Positions 23,246-29,404 of a stretch of 29,404 nt of DNA are shown piece after piece. The notes beneath the pieces were generated by a model. It had not been told where the DNA came from. It saw only the letters and a list, made by a program, of their open reading frames with translations, and did not search any database. The stretch is taken from assembly GCA_963630555.1 (NCBI GenBank), contig CAVGND010000020.1, forward strand, positions 1 to 29,404. The letters run 5' to 3'. Position 1 is the first letter of the stretch. Every line of letters begins with the position of its first letter. Origin of the DNA: CAVALG01 sp963630555. GTDB taxonomy: Bacteria; Bacillota; Clostridia; Oscillospirales; Acutalibacteraceae. The position numbers and the translations under genes were made by a program.

Positions 23246-23274
23246 ATTATATCATTATTTTACTGTTTAGTCAA
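23246..23274 (-). promoter_or_regulatory. promoter of the exporter-fhs operon
   Basis: On the minus strand TTGACT (23274-23269) and consensus TATAAT (23251-23246) are separated by 17 nt. Start is expected near 23239, giving a leader of about 125 nt that carries a second copy of an 11-base sequence, TGCCGTTTGCG (23149-23159 and 23232-23242). Confidence 0.88.
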
Positions 23275-23531
23275 TCATAATACGGCGCGACTTGTCAGTA
23301 TGTACAAAAATATTAATTACTTTTAGTTAACTTCATACAGGTGCAAATTTGCTCAAAACTACAATGTATCTTGCAAAAATTACAGAAATTCATTGCAAAT
23401 ATTGTACTGTGTTCAGTAGATTCTGGAATATTATCAATATATTAGCCGCAAAAGCAACGCTATATTGCTCAAATTGTATAGTTTCGCCCTTAAACCTAAT
23501 TTTCACCCGATACCGTTTTGTAATTTTTTTA
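23275..23531. other. AT-rich divergent intergenic region
   Basis: No gene is supported. The stretch separates the minus-strand operon promoter from that of the giant gene. The nonamer TTGCTCAAA occurs at 23349-23357 and 23465-23473, each near an A/T-rich ATTGTAT or ACAATGTAT piece, and could be a regulator site; this is weak evidence. Confidence 0.4.
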
Positions 23532-23560
23532 TTTACTTTTTTACGGTTAAATTGTATAAT
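23532..23560 (+). promoter_or_regulatory. promoter of the giant secreted-protein gene
   Basis: TTTACT at 23532-23537 and TATAAT at 23555-23560 with a 17-nt spacer. The start near 23567 leaves a leader of about 93 nt. A second TATAAT at 23638-23643 is too near the ribosome binding site to serve this gene. Confidence 0.8.
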
Positions 23561-23569
23561 ATGTGTATA

Positions 23570-23635
23570 GTATGCGTGATATGATGTCTTGTTTTGTGAA
23601 AACTGACAAATTTTAAGACAATGATTTGTGCATAC
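23570..23635 (+). promoter_or_regulatory. hairpin leader of the giant secreted-protein gene
   Basis: Three nested perfect stems stack in the 5' leader: GTATGC (23570-23575) with GCATAC (23630-23635), TGTCTT (23585-23590) with AAGACA (23615-23620), and GTTTT (23591-23595) with AAAAC (23599-23603). The structure would begin within a few bases of the predicted transcription start, and the ribosome binding site (AGAGGTGG, about 23647-23654) lies just beyond it. It may shield the 5' end from decay, or act as a sensor; no known riboswitch was recognised. Confidence 0.55.
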
Positions 23636-23659
23636 ATTATAATCCAAGAGGTGGAAAAT

Positions 23660-26600
23660 ATGAGGAATTTAAAGAGGACACTTGCCTTTATGCTTACGCT
23701 GGCTATGCTGGTTACGGCTTTGGCAGTACCGACGACGGCGTTCGCTGCGTGTGACCACAGTTATGTGTACACACTTGTTTCGGCACCTTCGGAATCATCG
23801 GACGGGCAGCGCACCGGCGTTTGCTCAAAATGCGGAAATACCGTAACCGAAACCATGAAAGGTATGCTGACAAATATTGACAGTACGCCGAACGGCGGCT
23901 ACAAGTTCGGCAATACCAATTCAAATGTCGGCGCTATATTGAACGACACTCCGGTTTCGGATCAAGCCATAGATTTTGTAAAGGATCTCGGCGGTAAGGC
24001 TAACGACCCGACAGCGGGCGAAAATAACCGTTTGGTTCTTTATGAATATATAAGGCAGCAAAAGGACTACGGTTATAATGTAAGCCACGAGGAAGTTATA
24101 TCCGAAATATCATTCGGAGAAGGTACATTCTATTTTGATGACGCTTTCAGAATGAATGTATTTCAGGACAGTTCTTGGAAATATTACGGTCGCTTTACCT
24201 TTAATGGTGTAAAAGATAAAACCACCTTTGTTATTGACGATACCACGGCTACCGAGAAGGGTATGTTCACGAGCGTAAACAACAAAACCTGGTCTATGCT
24301 TTACGGTTCGCTTGTAGATATAACCTTTATGACCAAAACATTCAAGGATACCGGCAAACCGTCCCAGACCATCAATTTTGTTGACGGCGGCGTGCAGGAA
24401 AACGGTAACAACCTGTGCCTAAACCTTTGGCAGTTTAAAATGAACAACTGTACGGTCAAGGGATTTAATTCACTCTTTACAGGCTGTTCTTCACTTACGG
24501 GCCCGTATCTTACAAATAACACATATACCGACTTTGCCGACGCTGCTTTCCAGGGCTGCGGCCTTGTTGATATGAAGGTCACTAACAATATATTTGAAGC
24601 TTACGGTTATAAAACCGACGACGGTTATGAACCCAGTTACTTTATGCCGCAGTCGACTTTCTGCGCAGGCATAATCTCAAACAACAAAATATCAAATATG
24701 GTATTTGACGGTACAAACCGTGCCGGGCGTCGCCAACTTACCGGCCAGAGCACCACAACTTTTTCCAACAATACGTGTGACCGTGTTTACGGCTTGAAAA
24801 ATATTGATTCGATAAGCGGCAATATATTTGCGCGCTGTTCCAAAAAAGATATGACCGATTTCCTTAAAACCAAAGGGACGGTATCTTCAACCTACACTTC
24901 GGCTGACGCTATAGTTATTGAATCCGCCGCCAGTGTAAATAAATTTTCCGCCGACGATATGACGGGTACATATCTTATGTCATCGGACTGCGGGCAAGCA
25001 ACCGAAAATGCCTATAAGTTCGGCAAAATCGGATGCGACCATCTGTTTAAGAACAATAAAATCCAAAACTCTTTCAACCATACGGATATTGACCTTTCGG
25101 CGTTTCCGCTTTCATATGTTCCGGCAAATACATACTATAGCGGAACACACCTGAATCTTAACGGCGCAAGCGTTTATGTCCGCGTAAATAACACAACAAG
25201 CAACAAAATGGCTTACGGCTGCACAAGCCTCTTTGATGCGGACGGCAACGATATAGGTTACACCGATTGCGCCGTTCCCGGATACGGTTCGTGGACTGCC
25301 GCGGGCAGCGGCAAAACCCGTAAAGTTCTGTCTGACGGAAGGATGAATGTCAAATTCACCGCCGCAACGTCCGCAAGCGGGGGCGACAGGGCTGTTTGCA
25401 CCTATACTATTGAGAATTTTGATGTAAACGCATATTACCGTTTTTCAACTGAGGGTGATGCCGAAGTTTTATCGGGCAACTGCGAAACCGTAAGTTACAG
25501 TGTTGATTTTTACAATAAAGACGGTTCTTTTGCCATAATAGACGGCAAAAGAATACAGTCGATTTATGCGGGCTTCAACACTACCGACGGTATGATATAT
25601 AAAGTGGGCGGCGGCAGCGAATCTGCACTTTACAACGCAAAAATCACGGTGCTTGTAGGTTCAACCAAGGCATCTTCTTCCTCCCCCGTAGAGGTTGTTG
25701 TTCCGCCGATTAAGGTTGAAAAATACAACGGTATGTCAAACGGCGGTTCCAAGGGTATAAACAAGGTTAAAACCGCGGTTGACTATACGGCGGCAGGTGC
25801 GGATTACGATACCGTTGCGGCTGCAATCAACGCAAAAACAAGCTTTAACAATCCGGATAAGATTGAAAAAGTATATTTCAATGAAAAATTCGGCGATCTT
25901 AGAAAAATAACATACGGCGGCAAAGATTATTATGACGATACTATTGCGCTGCAAACCGCTCTTAACTATGTTAAAGATAAAAATATGGAACTGGTTATTG
26001 AGCGCGGTACTTATAATTTCGCATATAATCGCGACCTTGCGTATGCCGGATATAAAACAGGCAGCATTTACCTTGAGGGCGGTTCTACCTATCGCGTCCG
26101 CGGTCTTGAAGATGTAATGCTTAACAATTCCGGCAGCGATATGAAATCGGGCGCCTTCTTCTATCAGGAGGGTGAGGGTGATGTCAGCGGCTATATGATA
26201 AATATCAGGAATGTTCAGAATTCCTATACTTCAAGTGAATCCGGATCGGTATTCTACGGTATAAACTTTAAAAACTTTATGTTTGATAAGTGTATGCTCG
26301 GCGGCGGATACTCGCTGTTTGATAATTGCAATATCGAATCGAGCATATTCCAGGGCGGATACCTTTCAAAATCGGTTCGCCAGTTCTATAATTCGTATGT
26401 TCATAACTCCCTGTTTATAGATAACTACTGCCATGTAGGCTGGGTAAAATCTCAGGAAGAGGGCGACACAAGCAGAACAGATGTCGGCTGGCTGTTCTAT
26501 AACACCGGTTTTGTTAATTCAACATTCCAGAACAACTGGTCTGAATTTATGCGCTTCTCTGATGGCAGTTGGTACGAGAACAACGGCTACCCCTCAACAA

Positions 26601-29404
26601 ATTCGCTTTACATAGGCAACCTGCTTGACTATACTACGGAGATCCGTTTGGGTGCCGGCGATATTGCCATAAGCAACGCAAACTATCACTCAAGCAAATG
26701 GAATCTGCGCTGGAACGATAAGGGTATTACCAATCCCACAAAGAGTATGGAAACCCGCTCGGTAGGTACATATCACCTGTCATCGGGTGCGTCGGTTATA
26801 GCAAACTGCTTCTCTGAAAATGCTGAGGACAGTCCGGCCATATACTTCGAAGGTAAAACAACAAAGGCGAACGCAAACGGCACAAAAGCCCTTAAAAACA
26901 TGACCGTTTTCGGCAACAGATATAATTATTCCAATAATACATCAAATAATATCTTTACAACCGAAGGTCAGCTTTTGGCGAAATATCCGCAGTTTGACCT
27001 TGACGATACATGCCTTTACAAAACGCTCGACGCAAAAAATTCCACTGGCAACTATATAAATTACGGTATAACCTTCCTCCACGCTCCCGAATATGTTATT
27101 CCGGGAACTTGTATGAATGACGGAGATATGACAGCGGTGCTTTCAACAAGTCAAACCGCCGAGTCAATCTCGGGGACAAAAGGCGGAATTATAAGCGATT
27201 CGATGCTTGTTGATTACAAGGGCGAAGCGTATTATAACGGCGGCAAAACCGTATATCCGCCCGTAACCCTTAAAGACGGCGATTACACGCTTGTATGCGG
27301 CAAGGATTACACCTATTTTGACAATACCATTGTAGGTGAGGGCAAGATTGCCGATAATGTTACCTGCAAACTTGTAGGTATCGGCAAATATACCGGAATT
27401 ATCACCCTTACATATTCAATCGTTGTTGCTCCGATGGATATTTGCACGGCGGTTCTTGAATACAACACCGTTAAATATGACGGTACCGCAAAGAAACCTG
27501 CCGTAAAATATGTTTACCGCGGAACTTCGGTAGTATCAACTTCCGATTACACGGTAAGTTATGTAGGCAATATGAACGGTACGGCTTACGCCGTAATTAC
27601 CGGTTCGGGCACCAATTATACGGGTGAGTTGTGGGTTCCCTTTACAATTACGGGTTCAACCCATAAATTCGTAAGCACTTCAGTAGTCGCCCCGACCTGC
27701 ACTACGTCGGGATATACCGTTTATAAATGTTCGGATTCCGGCTGCAGCGTTACATATAACGGTGATTACAAAAAGGCTTTCGGACATAATATGCAGATTG
27801 CCGACGGGTACGATCAGGCACCCACCTGCTCAACGGCGGGATACAAAGGCTATGTCTGCGCAAACGGCTGCGGTAAGAGCGAGATTGTTAATATTGACAG
27901 AATTTCACATGTTTACCGCAACTATGTTAAAAAAGCCACCTGCTTAGAAGGCGGAGAAACCGGAATTAAATGCGCGGTTTGCGGTGATAAAACGGTTTAC
28001 ACAACTTCGGATGCCACGGGTCACATTAAAACCAAAACGGTCAAGACCGAGGGTAACTGTAAAACCGCTGCCGCAGTAAGCGAAGTATGCACGGAATGCG
28101 GTACAACCGTTTCTTCCACGGCACTTGCGATTGATGAAAACGCCCATGTCTGGAACATAGAAAAAATGATAACTGCGCCCACCTGCAAAACTGCGGGTGT
28201 CGCTTCGGCAACCTGCTCGGTTTGCGGAACGCATGACGATAACGCCGTAATTAAGGCTACCGGTCACACCCCGGGCGAATGGGTAACTTCCGGCAGCGAA
28301 AAAGAGAGATACTGCACAGTCTGCAAACAGAAGATAAATCAGCGCACGGTTTATTCATGGGATTTCACCGATAAATCAACCGCTGCCGCAAGCGCTGCCG
28401 AGTTTAACTCTTTAAGCGAACTTAACATAAACACTTCCAAAAACACCTATTCATCGGACAAAAACAGTTATGTTATCCCCTATTACGGTAAAGGCGCGTA
28501 TACCGTTATGACGCAATCCATTCCGACAGACGGCTCGTTCGCTGCTGCCGATATAAGCGTTAAGGGTGACCCGTATTGGAACAACATAACCGTTCCCGGC
28601 GTAGTATTCGCAACCGATTCAAACGGTGCGTATGTATACCGCCTTTATATAAATGAAGTCGGGTCGATAGCCGAAGAGATTTACTACCTGCAATATAACA
28701 AATCGGGAACGACCGTAAAGGGCGTAGGATCAAGATGGTCGCTCAAACCCAAAACACTGCCGTTGCCGCTTACGGGTAAATCTTACAAAACGGGTGAAAC
28801 AATAACTTCAAAATCCGTTAGCGATTTTGTTAAATCCGCCCCGACCATAAACGGCCAGAAATACGCAACATATGATTATCACCTGAATGTTGAAAACGGC
28901 GTTATTACTATATCGGCAGATATCCATTACAGCTTTAAATCAAATGAACATGCAGATGTTGTTGAATTTGATGTTACCACGGCAGAACGCTCGTTCGACC
29001 TTGATATCATAACCGCCAACGCTTCAACTTACAGCGATACCAATTTTGCCGATAAAACTACGGTTAAACATACCGATTTCAAACCGCAGTTCGGTCTTTA
29101 CAATTACACCTTCAATAACCTGTTTGAAAATCAGGAAGGCACTTCCGAACTATTCGGCGCAACGGTTGAATATGAAATTCCGGTAAGCGGAAGCGAGTGC
29201 AAACATAGCAGTACCAGAACAATCGCTGCGGTTGCTGCCACCTGTACGTCTGCGGGCAAAACCGCACAGGTTATCTGTAATGAATGCGGCAAGACCATTT
29301 CGGGCGGAACGACCATAGCGGCGCTCGGACATAAGTATGTTGAAACCAAAACCGACGCCAAATGTACCGAAGACGGTAAAGTAGTAACAACCTGCTCACG
29401 CTGC
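23660..29404 (+). CDS. giant secreted beta-helix protein with CxxC modules (partial, runs off the window)
   Basis: The frame is open for 1915 codons from ATG 23660 to the last base, without a stop. The ATG follows AGAGGTGG. Residues 1-29 are a signal peptide (basic start, hydrophobic core, A-F-A before A-C). Residues 31-60 hold a first cysteine pair (V-C-S-K-C-G). About 120-490 is Asn-rich and looks like a right-handed beta-helix; at about 755-1110 a second helix opens with D-D-T-I-A-L-Q-T-A-L (pectate-lyase-fold entry). About 1190-1333 has two Ig-like units of the Y-x-G-x-A-K-K-P-A-V / D-Y-T-V-S-Y kind. Residues 1335-1559 are six tandem cysteine modules (A-P-T-C...G...C-x-x-C-G), a beta-sandwich-like domain follows (about 1562-1845), then modules resume from 1847. 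No anchor is visible as the C-terminus is missing. Role is unknown; glycan binding or degradation at the surface is inferred. Confidence 0.9.
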   Translation, partial: MRNLKRTLAFMLTLAMLVTALAVPTTAFAACDHSYVYTLVSAPSESSDGQRTGVCSKCGNTVTETMKGMLTNIDSTPNGGYKFGNTNSNVGAILNDTPVSDQAIDFVKDLGGKANDPTAGENNRLVLYEYIRQQKDYGYNVSHEEVISEISFGEGTFYFDDAFRMNVFQDSSWKYYGRFTFNGVKDKTTFVIDDTTATEKGMFTSVNNKTWSMLYGSLVDITFMTKTFKDTGKPSQTINFVDGGVQENGNNLCLNLWQFKMNNCTVKGFNSLFTGCSSLTGPYLTNNTYTDFADAAFQGCGLVDMKVTNNIFEAYGYKTDDGYEPSYFMPQSTFCAGIISNNKISNMVFDGTNRAGRRQLTGQSTTTFSNNTCDRVYGLKNIDSISGNIFARCSKKDMTDFLKTKGTVSSTYTSADAIVIESAASVNKFSADDMTGTYLMSSDCGQATENAYKFGKIGCDHLFKNNKIQNSFNHTDIDLSAFPLSYVPANTYYSGTHLNLNGASVYVRVNNTTSNKMAYGCTSLFDADGNDIGYTDCAVPGYGSWTAAGSGKTRKVLSDGRMNVKFTAATSASGGDRAVCTYTIENFDVNAYYRFSTEGDAEVLSGNCETVSYSVDFYNKDGSFAIIDGKRIQSIYAGFNTTDGMIYKVGGGSESALYNAKITVLVGSTKASSSSPVEVVVPPIKVEKYNGMSNGGSKGINKVKTAVDYTAAGADYDTVAAAINAKTSFNNPDKIEKVYFNEKFGDLRKITYGGKDYYDDTIALQTALNYVKDKNMELVIERGTYNFAYNRDLAYAGYKTGSIYLEGGSTYRVRGLEDVMLNNSGSDMKSGAFFYQEGEGDVSGYMINIRNVQNSYTSSESGSVFYGINFKNFMFDKCMLGGGYSLFDNCNIESSIFQGGYLSKSVRQFYNSYVHNSLFIDNYCHVGWVKSQEEGDTSRTDVGWLFYNTGFVNSTFQNNWSEFMRFSDGSWYENNGYPSTNSLYIGNLLDYTTEIRLGAGDIAISNANYHSSKWNLRWNDKGITNPTKSMETRSVGTYHLSSGASVIANCFSENAEDSPAIYFEGKTTKANANGTKALKNMTVFGNRYNYSNNTSNNIFTTEGQLLAKYPQFDLDDTCLYKTLDAKNSTGNYINYGITFLHAPEYVIPGTCMNDGDMTAVLSTSQTAESISGTKGGIISDSMLVDYKGEAYYNGGKTVYPPVTLKDGDYTLVCGKDYTYFDNTIVGEGKIADNVTCKLVGIGKYTGIITLTYSIVVAPMDICTAVLEYNTVKYDGTAKKPAVKYVYRGTSVVSTSDYTVSYVGNMNGTAYAVITGSGTNYTGELWVPFTITGSTHKFVSTSVVAPTCTTSGYTVYKCSDSGCSVTYNGDYKKAFGHNMQIADGYDQAPTCSTAGYKGYVCANGCGKSEIVNIDRISHVYRNYVKKATCLEGGETGIKCAVCGDKTVYTTSDATGHIKTKTVKTEGNCKTAAAVSEVCTECGTTVSSTALAIDENAHVWNIEKMITAPTCKTAGVASATCSVCGTHDDNAVIKATGHTPGEWVTSGSEKERYCTVCKQKINQRTVYSWDFTDKSTAAASAAEFNSLSELNINTSKNTYSSDKNSYVIPYYGKGAYTVMTQSIPTDGSFAAADISVKGDPYWNNITVPGVVFATDSNGAYVYRLYINEVGSIAEEIYYLQYNKSGTTVKGVGSRWSLKPKTLPLPLTGKSYKTGETITSKSVSDFVKSAPTINGQKYATYDYHLNVENGVITISADIHYSFKSNEHADVVEFDVTTAERSFDLDIITANASTYSDTNFADKTTVKHTDFKPQFGLYNYTFNNLFENQEGTSELFGATVEYEIPVSGSECKHSSTRTIAAVAATCTSAGKTAQVICNECGKTISGGTTIAALGHKYVETKTDAKCTEDGKVVTTCSRC

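Noticed and set aside
23638..23643. A second TATAAT just before the giant gene
   Set aside because: Its predicted start would fall inside the ribosome binding site, and its -35 match (AAGACA) is poor.
24301..28267. Short frames on both strands inside the giant gene, such as 24301-24588, 25736-25954 and 27944-28267
   Set aside because: The plus-strand frame from 23660 stays open to the window end with a signal peptide and repeated modules, so these are shadows.
1..29404. CRISPR array, prophage, tRNA or rRNA genes
   Set aside because: No regular direct repeats with spacers, no phage structural genes, and no recognisable tRNA T-arm or rRNA segments were seen on either strand by eye; a covariance-model scan was not possible.

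Overview
The window looks like a chromosomal stretch of a Gram-positive anaerobe of the class Clostridia, probably a gut Oscillospiraceae/Ruminococcaceae-type organism. The basis is the strong Shine-Dalgarno sites, sigma-A promoters with 16-17 nt spacers, FMN and SAM-I riboswitches with intrinsic terminators, a dockerin-bearing secreted protein, stand-alone formate-tetrahydrofolate ligase and a RibU-type riboflavin importer. The family-level assignment is inference.

Layout. (1) 1-3119: the last codons of an upstream gene, then a secreted beta-helix-like protein of about 987 residues ending in a type I dockerin, then a terminator. (2) 3288-5320: a nitroreductase with its own promoter and a terminator-like leader hairpin, convergent with ribU, which is preceded by a complete FMN riboswitch; then a truncated M20-peptidase remnant that keeps its promoter and ribosome binding site. 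(3) 8420 down to 5328, minus strand: maf, a two-TM protein, acpS, nnrD, a lipoprotein and a 59-residue membrane-type peptide, mostly overlapping. (4) 11370 down to 8458, minus strand: the rpsO-pnp pair, with a very long imperfect hairpin in the pnp leader. (5) 11421-17655, plus strand: SAM-I riboswitch and metK, then a tight cluster of an FHA-SEDS fusion, a class B transpeptidase, a TVP38 membrane protein and a short-chain dehydrogenase. (6) 23274 down to 17672, minus strand: a MOP-superfamily exporter, dCMP deaminase, a lipoprotein, purB and fhs, from one strong promoter to one strong hairpin. (7) 23532 to the window end: a promoter, a structured 5' leader and the first 1915 codons of a giant secreted protein with two beta-helix regions and tandem CxxC modules.

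How the parts relate. The middle is mostly housekeeping: one-carbon and nucleotide metabolism (fhs, purB, dCMP deaminase), cofactor handling (FMN-controlled riboflavin import, NAD(P)HX repair, ACP activation, SAM synthesis), RNA decay and cell wall synthesis. The two ends carry large exported proteins likely to act at the cell surface on host or dietary glycans. No rRNA, tRNA, CRISPR array, prophage or intact insertion sequence was seen.

The points I find most worth following are the pnp leader hairpin, the FHA-SEDS fusion beside its transpeptidase and possibly under SAM-riboswitch read-through, the cysteine-module giant protein with its hairpin leader, and the promoter-bearing M20 remnant.
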